From: Microbacterium capsulatum
Lineage (GTDB): Bacteria > Actinomycetota > Actinomycetes > Actinomycetales > Microbacteriaceae
Assembly (NCBI RefSeq): GCF_030865425.1
Contig: NZ_JAVFCB010000001.1
Span: 62,001-126,000, forward strand
DNA length: 64,000 nt
Direction: 5' to 3'
Positions 8,755-16,905 of the stretch are shown piece after piece; position 1 is the first letter of the stretch; every line of letters starts with the position of its first letter. A program made the position numbers and the translations under genes. The notes under the pieces were generated by a model. The model made no database searches and was not told the origin of the DNA. It was given only the letters and a program-made list of their open reading frames with translations.

Positions 8755-9750
8755 TCAGATTCCGGCGCCGGGGCGGATGGCCCCCACGCCGTTGCCGCCG
8801 CCGAGGACGGCAAGTGGAAGGGCCGAGGCGAGGTCGGCGACCTGCTCCTCGGAGATCGCGCCGGCGCGCGCGAGCAGGGTGGCGGCGACGATCGTCGCCG
8901 CGCGGCCGGCGCCGTCGAGCGTCTTCAGCGCGGCCGTGGTGCCGTCCGGCGCGACCATCACCATCACGCCTTCCGCGCCGTGCTTGGCGAACACGCCCAG
9001 ACGCTCGATCGCGATCGTGTCGGGGCGACCGGGGCCCTCGATCGTCCACGGGTTCTCCCGCACGGTGCGCACGAGCGCCCCCGCGAAACGGTGCATCGCG
9101 AACGGCGAGCGCTCCGAGGCGGTGCCGATCCGGTGCAGCGCGCGGGCGAGCCCGAGCAGGGTGATCGCGTGCACGGGCGCCCCGCAGCCGTCGATCGCGG
9201 TGGCCGCGACCCGCTCGCCGCTGAGCCGCTCGACGACGTCCTTGATGTGCTGCTGGAGCGGGTGCTCGGGGGAGAGGTATCCCTCTGTCGGCCAGCCGGT
9301 CGCCACGCAGGCGCGCAGCATCGCGGCGTGCTTGCCCGAGCAGTTCATCCGGATCCGGGCCTTGCCGGCGTGGTCGCGGACGAGCTCGTCGCGGGTCGTG
9401 GAGTCGCCCGGCCAGTCCGCGGGGCAGCCGAGGTCGTCCTCGGTGAGACCGCCCTCGGCGAGCATCGCGCGCACCACCTCGACGTGCCGATCCGTGCCGT
9501 TGTGGCTGGCGGTGGACATGCCGATCTGCTCGCCCTCGAGGGGCGCGCCCGCGGTGAGGCAGGCGACGGCCTGCAGCGGCTTGAGGCTCGAGCGCGGCAG
9601 GACGAGCGCGTCGATGTTGCCGTGCCGGATGACCACCTCGCCGTCGGGGGACAGCACGACCGCCGCTCCGATGTGGCGGGATTCGATGAATCCGTTGCGT
9701 TCGACGACGGCGAGTTCCACGGCGTCCTGGACGGTCAGAGTCTGCACCAC
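8755..9750 (-). CDS. Asparaginase, rhizobial (ReAIV) type
   Basis: L-asparaginase of the family typified by the Rhizobium etli thermolabile enzyme, structurally unrelated to E. coli AnsA/AnsB. It has 331 residues. Family motifs are SSLKPLQA, STASHNGTDRHVEVV, MNCSGKHAAMLRAC and TAIDGCGAPVHA, which include the conserved Ser/Lys and zinc-site Cys/Lys/His residues. The start is one of two tandem GTG codons (9750 or 9747). A TACACT hexamer seven bases before the first favours a leaderless mRNA from 9750. It is the first gene of an asparaginase-ald unit that would release aspartate, ammonia and pyruvate. Confidence 0.88.
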   Translation of the reverse strand: MVQTLTVQDAVELAVVERNGFIESRHIGAAVVLSPDGEVVIRHGNIDALVLPRSSLKPLQAVACLTAGAPLEGEQIGMSTASHNGTDRHVEVVRAMLAEGGLTEDDLGCPADWPGDSTTRDELVRDHAGKARIRMNCSGKHAAMLRACVATGWPTEGYLSPEHPLQQHIKDVVERLSGERVAATAIDGCGAPVHAITLLGLARALHRIGTASERSPFAMHRFAGALVRTVRENPWTIEGPGRPDTIAIERLGVFAKHGAEGVMVMVAPDGTTAALKTLDGAGRAATIVAATLLARAGAISEEQVADLASALPLAVLGGGNGVGAIRPGAGI

Positions 9751-9757
9751 GCGTGCC

Positions 9758-9763
9758 AGTGTA
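9758..9763 (-). promoter_or_regulatory. -10 element TACACT for asparaginase
   Basis: On the minus strand TACACT lies seven bases before the first GTG of the asparaginase gene. Confidence 0.45.
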
Positions 9764-9819
9764 CTGGGGCGACGCGGGTACCGCGGTCGTGTCCGATCCG
9801 CCCTCGTCACGCCGGGTGG

Positions 9820-9825
9820 CACGAT
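9820..9825 (+). promoter_or_regulatory. -10 element CACGAT, leaderless start of the OsmC gene
   Basis: CACGAT, six bases, ATG at 9832. The first base deviates from TANNNT but the spacing is the same as at the other leaderless genes. Confidence 0.4.
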
Positions 9826-9831
9826 GGATCC

Positions 9832-10317
9832 ATGAGCCTCGGCACCCATCGCTACGCCCTCAGCACGACCTGGACCGGCAACCGCGGCACCGGCACCTCC
9901 GGGTACCGCGACTACGATCGCGCGAGCACGATCCGGGTCGAGGGCAAGCCCGAGCTGCCGGCCTCCGCGGACAAGCCGTTCCGGGGGGATCCGACCCGGT
10001 GGAACCCCGAGGATCTGCTCCTCGCCGCGCTCTCCGAATGCCATCTGCTGTCGTACCTGCATGCCTGCGTGACGGCCGGGGTGGTCGTGCTCGACTACCG
10101 GGACGACGCGACGGGGACGATGCAGGAGGACGGCCGCGGCGGCGGCGCGTTCACCGAGGTGACGCTGCGGCCGGTCGTGACCGTGGCGGAGGAGTCCATG
10201 CGCGAGGCCGCGCTCGCCGCGCACGCGCAGGCCAACGCGTGGTGCTTCATCGCGAACTCGGTGTCGTTCCCGGTCCACCACGAGGCGACGATCCTGGTCT
10301 CCCCGGCCGGCCGGTGA
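9832..10317 (+). CDS. OsmC family peroxiredoxin-like protein
   Basis: OsmC/Ohr-type thiol peroxidase fold, 161 residues. The two redox cysteines expected of the family are visible: C70 in the helix motif LLLAALSECHLLSYLHAC and C138 in ANAWCFIANS. Such proteins reduce organic hydroperoxides; the exact substrate is unknown. It is transcribed divergently from asparaginase across an 81-base gap, so the two promoters are close together. The neighbouring PlsC gene converges on it. Confidence 0.85.
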   Translation: MSLGTHRYALSTTWTGNRGTGTSGYRDYDRASTIRVEGKPELPASADKPFRGDPTRWNPEDLLLAALSECHLLSYLHACVTAGVVVLDYRDDATGTMQEDGRGGGAFTEVTLRPVVTVAEESMREAALAAHAQANAWCFIANSVSFPVHHEATILVSPAGR

Positions 10318-10360
10318 ACGCGACCGCCCGCCCGTCGAGCGCGCGGCGAGAGGAAGCGCG

Positions 10361-11146
10361 TCAGCGCCGCTCGTGCGGGAGGACCTGCTTGATCTTCTCG
10401 ATCGCGCCGTGCGCGGGGACCTCGTTGTAGACCCCGGCGAGCTCCTGCCCGCTGAGCGCGTGGATCGCCGCCATGATCTCGTCGGTCGCGCCGCGGCGGG
10501 CGCGTCCGGACGTGGCGGGGCCGTGGTGCGCCAGGTCCAGCGGCTCGCCGAAGCGGATCGTGACGCGGGAGCCGAGCTTCGGCATCTTCGCTCCGACCGG
10601 CATGGCCTTGTCGGTGCCGATGACCCCCACCGGGACGACGAGCGCCCCGGTCTGCAGAGCGAGGAAGGCGACCCCGGTGCGGCCCTTGTACAGGCGCCCG
10701 TCGGTCGAGCGGGTGCCCTCCGGGTAGAGGGCGACGGCCAGGCCCTCGTCCAGCAGACGGCGCTGCTCGTCGAGCGCGTCGAGCGCGGCCTGTCCGGCAC
10801 CGCGGCGGACAGGGATCGCGCCGACCGCGCGCATGAGGTTCCCGATCAGGCGCCCCTTGAAGCCCGTCCCCTCGAAGTAGCTGGACTTGGCGAGGAAGTG
10901 CACTCGGCGCGGCGCCGCGACCGGGATCGCGATCGAGTCGATGAAGGACAGGTGGTTCGAGGCGACGATGATCGGGCCGGTCTTCGGCACATTCGAACGG
11001 CCCTCGACATGCGGACGGTAGACGATCCGTGCGAGAGGAGCGAGGATCAGTCGGCCCAGCAGATAGGTGGCCCCGGCGCGCCGCAGCTCGGGGGCGACGT
11101 CCTCGTCGGCCTCGGCGGGCGCGTCGGGTGCGGAGTCCGGAGTCAC
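10361..11146 (-). CDS. 1-acyl-sn-glycerol-3-phosphate acyltransferase (PlsC family)
   Basis: Membrane-associated acyltransferase of phospholipid synthesis, 261 residues. The catalytic NHxxxxD motif is NHLSFID with H65 and D70, and the phosphate-binding motif is YPEGTRS with E143-R146. The N-terminal 25 residues are acidic and variable. A weakly hydrophobic helix (about 28-43) may anchor it. The start is GTG at 11146, with no strong ribosome site, and an alternative start a few codons later is possible. The acyl acceptor is inferred from the family only, as several PlsC paralogues exist in actinobacteria. Confidence 0.88.
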   Translation of the reverse strand: MTPDSAPDAPAEADEDVAPELRRAGATYLLGRLILAPLARIVYRPHVEGRSNVPKTGPIIVASNHLSFIDSIAIPVAAPRRVHFLAKSSYFEGTGFKGRLIGNLMRAVGAIPVRRGAGQAALDALDEQRRLLDEGLAVALYPEGTRSTDGRLYKGRTGVAFLALQTGALVVPVGVIGTDKAMPVGAKMPKLGSRVTIRFGEPLDLAHHGPATSGRARRGATDEIMAAIHALSGQELAGVYNEVPAHGAIEKIKQVLPHERR

Positions 11147-11289
11147 CCGTCAAGGGTAGAGCAGGATCCATTCCCGGATCGGAATGATCGACTCCGCGAC
11201 CTGGACGCGCCCTGTGGCGCGCCTTTCAGCACCACCAAAGCGGGATAGGGCAGGATGGGCGGGTTCATCCCTACGTTTCGAGGTCTTTC

Positions 11290-12264
11290 GTGCGCATCCG
11301 CCTTGCCGCTGCTCTCTCCGCCGTCGCCGCGACGGCCCTTCTGCTGTCGGGCTGCGCGGGTTCAGGATCCCCGTCGGCGTCGCCGTCCGCGTCGTCGTCC
11401 TCCGCGTGCCTGCTCGACGCGAAGCCCGGCAAGGCGTCCAACGCGGTCAAGGTCGAGGGATCCGGCAAGGACATGAAGGTCACCGTCCCCTCGGGCACCG
11501 ACGTCGATGCGGGCAACTCCGCCCAGCGCACCGTCGTGACCAAGGGCAAGGGCGGGAACATCGCGGCGGGCGACTACGTCTCGGTCCGCTTCCAGATCGT
11601 CGACGCGACCGACAACACCGTCTTGGCGACGAGCAGCACCGCGACCGACGGCGTGCAGCCGCTCATCTTCGGCTCGGACCCGCAGCAGCCCACGCTGCTG
11701 GACGTCGCACTCGAGTGCAAGCCCGTCGGCACCGCCGTCGTGATGACCGTCCCCAGCTCGCTCCGCGGCGAGGGCCAGAAGCCGCTCGTCGTGTACGCGC
11801 AGGCTGTCAAGGAGCTCCCCACGGTCGCCACCGGCAAGGCGGTGGCCCCGGAGGCGGGCCTGCCGACCGTGAAGCTCGACAAGTCCGGCAAGCCGAGCAT
11901 CACCGTCCCGAAGAGCACCCCGCCGACCGAGACCAAGGTCGCCGTCCTGAAGCAGGGCGACGGCGCGACCGTGGGCAGCGGCGACTACGTGGTCGTGCAG
12001 TACCTCGGCGTCACGTGGGCCGACGGCAAGACGTTCGACTCGAGCTGGCAGCGCAACGCCCCGGCCCAGTTCCAGACCACCCAGGTCGTGCCCGGCTTCA
12101 AGAAGGCGCTCGAGGGGCAGAAGGTCGGCTCCCAGGTGCTCGCCGTGATCCCGCCCGCCGACGGCTACGGCGACAAGGCGAGCGGATCCATCCCCGCGAA
12201 CTCCACGCTCGTGTTCGTCGTGGACATCCTCGGCACCGTCCCGGCCGGAGACACCACGCAGTAA
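11290..12264 (+). CDS. Exported lipoprotein with FKBP-type prolyl isomerase domains
   Basis: Predicted lipoprotein, 324 residues. The signal peptide ends in lipobox LSGC with C22 as the lipidated cysteine, then a Ser/Ala/Pro-rich linker. The C-terminal 100 residues form an FKBP prolyl isomerase domain (VVVQYLGVTWADGKTFDSSW, VVPGFKKALEGQKVGS, IPPADGYGD). The central part (GDYVSVRFQIVDATDNTVL onward) looks like a second, divergent FKBP domain lacking most active-site aromatics. It probably assists folding of exported proteins outside the membrane. Start is GTG at 11290. A shorter cytosolic FKBP is encoded at 54789. Confidence 0.86.
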   Translation: MRIRLAAALSAVAATALLLSGCAGSGSPSASPSASSSSACLLDAKPGKASNAVKVEGSGKDMKVTVPSGTDVDAGNSAQRTVVTKGKGGNIAAGDYVSVRFQIVDATDNTVLATSSTATDGVQPLIFGSDPQQPTLLDVALECKPVGTAVVMTVPSSLRGEGQKPLVVYAQAVKELPTVATGKAVAPEAGLPTVKLDKSGKPSITVPKSTPPTETKVAVLKQGDGATVGSGDYVVVQYLGVTWADGKTFDSSWQRNAPAQFQTTQVVPGFKKALEGQKVGSQVLAVIPPADGYGDKASGSIPANSTLVFVVDILGTVPAGDTTQ

Positions 12265-12292
12265 GCACCCCGCGCGGCAGCGACGCGGCGCA

Positions 12293-12298
12293 TAGGCT
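12293..12298 (+). promoter_or_regulatory. -10 element TAGGCT, leaderless start of dxr
   Basis: TAGGCT, six bases, then the ATG of dxr at 12305; no ribosome site fits. Confidence 0.6.
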
Positions 12299-12304
12299 GA
12301 AGCC

Positions 12305-13390
12305 ATGCGTCGCGTCATCGTCCTCGGCTCCACCGGTTCCATCGGCACGCAGGCCCTGGATGTGATCCGCGCCAATCCGGACCGCTTCGAGCTGGTCGGG
12401 CTCGCCGCCGGCTCCCAGGCCGACGCGATGGCCGCGCAGGCCGAGGAGTTCGGCGTCGACGACACCGCGCTCGGCGCCGCCGAGGCCGAGCAGCTGGTCC
12501 GCGACGTCGAGGCCGACGTGGTGCTGAACGCGATCACCGGATCGATCGGGCTCGGCTCCACCCTCGCCGCGCTCCGGGCCGGGCGGACGCTCGCGCTCGC
12601 CAACAAGGAGTCGCTCATCGTCGGCGGCGGCCTGGTGACGGCGCTCGCCGCGCCCGGGCAGATCGTCCCGGTGGACTCCGAGCACTCCGCGATCGCGCAG
12701 GCGCTGCGCGCCGGGACCCGGCAGGAGGTGAGCCGGCTCGTGGTCACCGCATCGGGCGGGCCGTTCCGTGGCCGCTCCCGTGATGAGATGAGCGCGGTCA
12801 CCCCGGCGGAGGCGCTCGCGCACCCGACCTGGGACATGGGCCGGATGGTGACCACGAACTCGGCGACCCTGGTGAACAAGGGCCTCGAGGTGATCGAGGC
12901 GCACCTCCTCTTCGACGTCGACTACGAGCGGATCGACGTCGTCGTGCACCCGCAGTCGATCGTGCACTCGATGGTCGAGTTCGTGGACGGATCCACGATC
13001 GCGCAGGCCTCGCCGCCCGACATGCGACTGCCGATCTCGCTCGGGCTGGACTGGCCGGACCGCGTCGGCGGCGTCGGACGGCCGCTGGACTGGACGACTC
13101 CGGCGAACTGGACGTTCGAGCCGCTGGATTCGCACGCGTTCCCGTCGGTGGCCCTCGCGAAGCGGGTCGGTCGGGCCGGCGCGACCTACCCGGCGGTGTA
13201 CAACGCCGCGAACGAGCAGGCGGTCACCGCGTTCCACGAAGGACGCCTGTCGTTCCTCGGCATCGTCGACACGATCGAGCGCGTCGTCGACGCGCACGAG
13301 CCGCCCGACGCGCTCACCGTCGAGACGCTCGCCGCGGCCGAGGCCTGGGCCCGTGCCACGGCCGACCGTTTCATCGCGCACAACGCCTGA
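12305..13390 (+). CDS. dxr: 1-deoxy-D-xylulose 5-phosphate reductoisomerase
   Basis: Second enzyme of the MEP isoprenoid pathway, NADPH-dependent conversion of DXP to MEP; the fosmidomycin target. It has 361 residues. NADPH-binding GSTGSIG at 8-14, [11 protein letters not shown], the metal-binding VDSEHSA, the ASGGPFRG loop, [25 protein letters not shown] and [12 protein letters not shown] are all present. It is followed by rseP 40 bases later, the conserved actinobacterial order dxr-rip-ispG. The start codon follows a -10 element by six bases, indicating a leaderless transcript. Confidence 0.97.
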   Translation: MRRVIVLGSTGSIGTQALDVIRANPDRFELVGLAAGSQADAMAAQAEEFGVDDTALGAAEAEQLVRDVEADVVLNAITGSIGLGSTLAALRAGRTLALANKESLIVGGGLVTALAAPGQIVPVDSEHSAIAQALRAGTRQEVSRLVVTASGGPFRGRSRDEMSAVTPAEALAHPTWDMGRMVTTNSATLVNKGLEVIEAHLLFDVDYERIDVVVHPQSIVHSMVEFVDGSTIAQASPPDMRLPISLGLDWPDRVGGVGRPLDWTTPANWTFEPLDSHAFPSVALAKRVGRAGATYPAVYNAANEQAVTAFHEGRLSFLGIVDTIERVVDAHEPPDALTVETLAAAEAWARATADRFIAHNA

Positions 13391-13418
13391 ACACGGCGCC
13401 TTCCTAGCCCGGCACCGG

Positions 13419-13424
13419 TAGCGT
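13419..13424 (+). promoter_or_regulatory. -10 element TAGCGT, leaderless start of rseP
   Basis: TAGCGT, six bases, then GTG at 13431. This gives rseP its own promoter inside the dxr-rseP gap. Confidence 0.55.
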
Positions 13425-13430
13425 GGCGGG

Positions 13431-14750
13431 GTGGAGATCCTGTTGTACCTCGGCGGCCTGCTGTTCGTGCTGGTCGGGCTCGGCATCTCGATCGCCCTGC
13501 ACGAGCTGGGGCATCTCGTGCCGGCCAAGCTCTTCGGCGTGCACGTCGGGCAGTACATGATCGGCTTCGGGCCGAAGCTCTTCTCCAGGAAGATCGGCGA
13601 GACCGAGTACGGCGTCAAGGCGCTGCCGGTCGGCGGGTTCATCTCCATGTCGGGTATGTACCCGCCTTCGCCGGGTGAGGAGGACACCGCATCGCGCGGC
13701 GCCTTCCGCGCTCTCATCCAGGACGCCCGCGCCGCCAACGACGAGACCATCGATCCCGCCCGTGCCGGCCGGGTCTTCTATCTGCTGCCGGTGTGGAAGC
13801 GGGTCATCGTCATGTTCGGCGGCCCGTTCATGAATCTGGTCCTCGCGGTGGTGATCTTCACGGTGCTGCTGAGCGGCATCGGCGTGCAGCAGGGCACGAC
13901 GACGATCGCGTCGGTCTCGCAGTGCGTGCTGTCGGCGGGGTCGACGCAGAAGACCTGCGCGCCGTCGGATCCGGTGGCGCCGGCCGCGCAGGCGGGTGTG
14001 AGGCCGGGCGACAGGATCGTCTCCGTCGACGGGCATTCTGTCTCCACGTTCGCGCAGGCGAGCGCGATCATCCAGGCGTCGCCGGGCAAGACGATCCCGT
14101 TCGTGGTCGAGCGCGGCGGATCCCGGGTCACGCTGCAGCTCACCCCGGTCGCGGCGCAGCGGCAGGCCGTGGATCAGAACGGCAGCCCGGTCGTGAACGA
14201 CAAGGGCCTCCCGGTCATGCACCAGGTCGGCTACGCGGGCGTCGGCGCCCAGTTGGCCTACGTGCAGCAGCCGATCACCGCGGGCGTCGACCAGGCGTTC
14301 GCGAACGCGGGATCCGTCGTCTCGCTGATCTCGAACCTCCCGGTGCGGGTGTGGGACGTCGGCGTCTCGCTCGTGACCGGGACTCCGCGCGATCCGAACG
14401 GCCCGCTCAGCGTCGTCGGCGTCGGCCGCATCGCGGGCGAGGTCGCGACCGCCGACGCGCCGCTGCTGAACCGGTTCGCCGTGCTGCTGAGCCTCATGGG
14501 CTCGCTGAACATCGCCCTGTTCGTGTTCAACCTGGTGCCGCTGCTGCCGCTCGACGGCGGGCATATCGCCGTCGCGCTGTGGGAGGGGATCAAGCGGGTC
14601 TGGGCGAAGGCGTTCCGGCGTCCGCCGCCGAAGCCCGTCGACGCCACCCGGCTCGTTCCTCTCACGATCGTCGTCGCGGGGCTGCTCATCGCGATGGGCG
14701 CCCTGCTGATGATCGCCGACCTGTTCAACCCGGTGAAGCTGCCGACCTGA
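13431..14750 (+). CDS. rseP: Site-2 intramembrane metalloprotease, RIP family
   Basis: Zinc protease that cuts transmembrane anti-sigma factors and related substrates (RseP of E. coli, Rip1 of M. tuberculosis). It has 439 residues. The active site is HELGH at 24-28 in the first membrane helix, with the third ligand in NLVPLLPLDGG where D375 is the conserved aspartate. A PDZ domain lies between (about 190-260: AAQAGVRPGDRIVSVDGHSVSTFAQASAIIQ). At least four hydrophobic segments are seen. It lies between dxr and, across the inserted anthranilate synthase gene, ispG. The stop codon is only two bases from the stop of that convergent gene. Confidence 0.94.
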   Translation: MEILLYLGGLLFVLVGLGISIALHELGHLVPAKLFGVHVGQYMIGFGPKLFSRKIGETEYGVKALPVGGFISMSGMYPPSPGEEDTASRGAFRALIQDARAANDETIDPARAGRVFYLLPVWKRVIVMFGGPFMNLVLAVVIFTVLLSGIGVQQGTTTIASVSQCVLSAGSTQKTCAPSDPVAPAAQAGVRPGDRIVSVDGHSVSTFAQASAIIQASPGKTIPFVVERGGSRVTLQLTPVAAQRQAVDQNGSPVVNDKGLPVMHQVGYAGVGAQLAYVQQPITAGVDQAFANAGSVVSLISNLPVRVWDVGVSLVTGTPRDPNGPLSVVGVGRIAGEVATADAPLLNRFAVLLSLMGSLNIALFVFNLVPLLPLDGGHIAVALWEGIKRVWAKAFRRPPPKPVDATRLVPLTIVVAGLLIAMGALLMIADLFNPVKLPT

Positions 14751-14752
14751 CC

Positions 14753-16663
14753 TCAGGCCAGCGCGTGCGCGACGAGGCGCTGCAGCGTCGCCATGCCGTC
14801 ACGGGACAGGATCGACTCCAGGTGGCCCTGCACCGACGCGAAGCCGGGGCCGCGCAGCGCGTACACGTCGCCGGTGACGGGATCCGCCGAGACCTCGGCC
14901 GGTCCGGCCGTCGTCGTGCCCGGCGCGACGTGCGCGGTGAACGTGTTGTAGAAGCCGATCGACGCGTCCTCGCCGAACACCGGGACGGACTTCTGCAGGC
15001 CCTGGTGCGGGCTCGCGAGCGGCTTCAGCGCGATGCCGAGGCCGTCCGCGAGGATCTGATGGCTGAGGCACACGGCGAGCAGCGGGCGGCCGGCGTCGCG
15101 GCGGCGGGCGACGAGCTCGCGCATCCGGGCGATGCGGGGTGAGGATCCGTCGCGGGGGTCGCCCGGCCCGGGGCCCGCGACGAGCAGGTCGGCGGCGTCG
15201 ACGTCGGCGTCCACGACCTCGCTCCACGGCGCGATCCGGACGTCGAGTCCCAGGTGGCGCAGCTGATGCGCGAGCATCGTCGTGAACCGGTCCTCCGCAT
15301 CGACGACGACGGCGGTGCGGCCGGCGAACGGGGCGGCCGCGGTCGTCGCGGTTCCGCCGTCCTGCGGGTTGATCCAGAACTCGGCCAGCCGGGCGTTGCG
15401 GGAGGCGAGCAGCTGCTGGATCCCGGGATCCTCGGCGGGGGAGGAGCCCGCCCCCGGTGCGTCCGCGTCGTTCCGGGCCTCCGCGGCGGTGTCGCGCGCG
15501 ACGGCGCCGATCGCTCCGAGCACGCCCGCGGCCTTGCCGTGGGTCTCGCCGACCTCGCCGGCGGGGTCCGAGTGCCGCACGAGCGTCGCGCCGACCGGGA
15601 CGCTCAGCTCACCGTCCTTCAGGTACACGGTGCGGATGAGGATCGGCGCGTCCAGGTCGTGCCCGCCCTCGGCGTTCGGGGTGAACAGCGCCGCGACCCC
15701 GGAGTAGTAGCCGCGGGGCTTGCGCTCGTGGCGGCGGATCACGGTGCATGCGTTCTGCATGGGGGATCCCGTCACCGTCGGCGCGAACATCGTCTCGCGG
15801 AGGATCTCGCGCGGGTCCAGCCGGCTCCTGCCTCGCAGCATGTACTCGGTGTGGGTGAGGCGCGACATCTGCTTGAGGTGCGGGCCGGTGATCCGCCCGC
15901 CGTCCGAGCAGACCGCGCTCATCATCTTGAGCTCCTCGTCGACGACCATGAACAGCTCCTCGGTCTCCTTCGTGGAGGACAGGAACTCGGCCAGGGCCGC
16001 GGTCGTGGATCCGCCCGCCGGGTGCCGGAACGTGCCCGAGATCGGGTTCATCGTGACGACGCCGTCCTTCGCCACGACGTGGGCCTCGGGGCTGGCGCCG
16101 ACCGCGATCACCCCGGGGGTGATGACGGCGAACGTCCAGTAGGCGCCGCGCTCGTGCTCGAGCAGCGCGCGGAACCAGGTGAGCGCCGCGATCCGCTCCG
16201 CGTCGGGGGCCGTCGTGTCGATCCGGGCGGTGTAGTCGCGGCGGATCACGAAGTTCGCGCCCTCGCCGCGGCCGATCTCGTCGGCGATCACGCGCTCGAC
16301 GATCTGGGCGTACTCGGCGTCGCTGAGGTCGAATCCGCCGTCGTGCAGCGGGACGGGGGTCGCGGGGAGCGCCGCGCGCACCTCGTCCGCGGGAAGGTGC
16401 AGGTGCTCGGCGACGAGCAGGCAGCGCAGCGGCGCGCCGTCGTCCTGCGCCTCGAAGCCGCGCTCGCGCACCTGCCGGTACGGGACCATCGCGAAGACCT
16501 CTGCGGCGGCGGATCCCTGTCCGAGCGGGATGTCGGCGAGGCGCTCGACATCCTCGATCGTGCCGGTGAGCAGTTCGACCTCGGTCGCGCCCTCGCGGGC
16601 GAGCAGCACGAAGGACGCGGTGGGGTCGGCCGCGAGCGTGCGGATCCGATCGGCAGTGGTCAT
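14753..16663 (-). CDS. Fused anthranilate synthase TrpEG, PhzE-like
   Basis: Single-chain chorismate-to-anthranilate (or ADIC) synthase, 636 residues: an N-terminal chorismate-utilising domain (GTFRHPAGG, MFAPTVTGSPMQNAC, GYYSGVAALF, HSDPAGEVGETHGKAAGV) and a C-terminal type-1 glutamine amidotransferase with nucleophile C532 in VCLSHQ. CLSHQ and the following FYNTF segment resemble PhzE of phenazine producers more than stand-alone TrpG (usually CLGHQ). No other phz or trp gene is in the window. The upstream Trp-codon leader peptide and terminator show control by tryptophan supply and favour a role in Trp synthesis. ATG at 16663 has an AGGAG ribosome site. It sits between rseP and ispG on the opposite strand. 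Confidence 0.87.
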   Translation of the reverse strand: MTTADRIRTLAADPTASFVLLAREGATEVELLTGTIEDVERLADIPLGQGSAAAEVFAMVPYRQVRERGFEAQDDGAPLRCLLVAEHLHLPADEVRAALPATPVPLHDGGFDLSDAEYAQIVERVIADEIGRGEGANFVIRRDYTARIDTTAPDAERIAALTWFRALLEHERGAYWTFAVITPGVIAVGASPEAHVVAKDGVVTMNPISGTFRHPAGGSTTAALAEFLSSTKETEELFMVVDEELKMMSAVCSDGGRITGPHLKQMSRLTHTEYMLRGRSRLDPREILRETMFAPTVTGSPMQNACTVIRRHERKPRGYYSGVAALFTPNAEGGHDLDAPILIRTVYLKDGELSVPVGATLVRHSDPAGEVGETHGKAAGVLGAIGAVARDTAAEARNDADAPGAGSSPAEDPGIQQLLASRNARLAEFWINPQDGGTATTAAAPFAGRTAVVVDAEDRFTTMLAHQLRHLGLDVRIAPWSEVVDADVDAADLLVAGPGPGDPRDGSSPRIARMRELVARRRDAGRPLLAVCLSHQILADGLGIALKPLASPHQGLQKSVPVFGEDASIGFYNTFTAHVAPGTTTAGPAEVSADPVTGDVYALRGPGFASVQGHLESILSRDGMATLQRLVAHALA

Positions 16664-16705
16664 CGGGGGAGCTCCTGGGTCAGGATCCGGCACGGGCACG
16701 AAAAA

Positions 16706-16725
16706 GACCGCCCCGGAAGGCGGTC
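16706..16725 (-). terminator. Tryptophan attenuator terminator
   Basis: On the minus strand: GACCGCC, a six-base loop, GGCGGTC, then five T. This is the only hairpin in the window with a classic T-run. It lies between the leader peptide and the fused anthranilate synthase gene. Its upstream arm (16719-16725) is shared with the antiterminator. Confidence 0.85.
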
Positions 16726-16753
16726 GGATTCGTGGGTCGCGAACACACCGCCT
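16718..16753 (-). promoter_or_regulatory. Tryptophan antiterminator pairing
   Basis: AGGCGGT read on the minus strand at 16753-16747, overlapping the leader stop codon, is perfectly complementary to ACCGCCT at 16724-16718, which is part of the terminator's first arm. The two structures exclude each other. A short alternative pairing of AGGCG with CGCCT just upstream (three-base loop) can act as the 1:2 anti-antiterminator. Confidence 0.75.
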
Positions 16754-16787
16754 AGGAGGCGCGCCACCAGGAACGGTTCGCGGACAT
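16752..16787 (-). CDS. trpL: trp leader peptide (11 residues, tandem Trp)
   Basis: Minus-strand open frame of 11 codons and a TAG stop, coding [11 protein letters not shown]. The Trp codons at positions 7 and 8 are adjacent TGG TGG. Stalling there when Trp-tRNA is scarce would free the segment at the stop codon to form the antiterminator. No Shine-Dalgarno is seen, but TAGTTT lies exactly six bases before its ATG, so the leader peptide would start at the very 5' end of the mRNA. An equivalent arrangement in front of a fused trpEG has been described in Streptomyces. Confidence 0.83.
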   Translation of the reverse strand: MSANRSWWRAS

Positions 16788-16793
16788 GCGCCG

Positions 16794-16799
16794 AAACTA
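16794..16799 (-). promoter_or_regulatory. -10 element TAGTTT of the trp leader
   Basis: Minus-strand TAGTTT, six bases, then the ATG of the leader peptide at 16787. No convincing -35 element is visible. Confidence 0.6.
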
Positions 16800-16892
16800 T
16801 CACACGGCCGGGCCCCGGTGCGCGGTGTGTGACGGGCGGGAGACACGGCGGGCGCTCAGCCCGTGCGCGGGGACCGTCCAGCCGCACGCGGG

Positions 16893-16898
16893 TACCCT
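16893..16898 (+). promoter_or_regulatory. -10 element TACCCT for ispG
   Basis: TACCCT, seven bases, then GTG at 16906. It gives ispG its own promoter, divergent from the trp leader promoter about 95 bases away. Confidence 0.5.
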
Positions 16899-16905
16899 GG
16901 ATGAC

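Noticed and set aside
14753..16663. Possible phenazine biosynthesis locus because of the PhzE-like synthase
   Set aside because: No phzA/B/C/D/F/G genes are present and the Trp-codon attenuator points to tryptophan supply instead.
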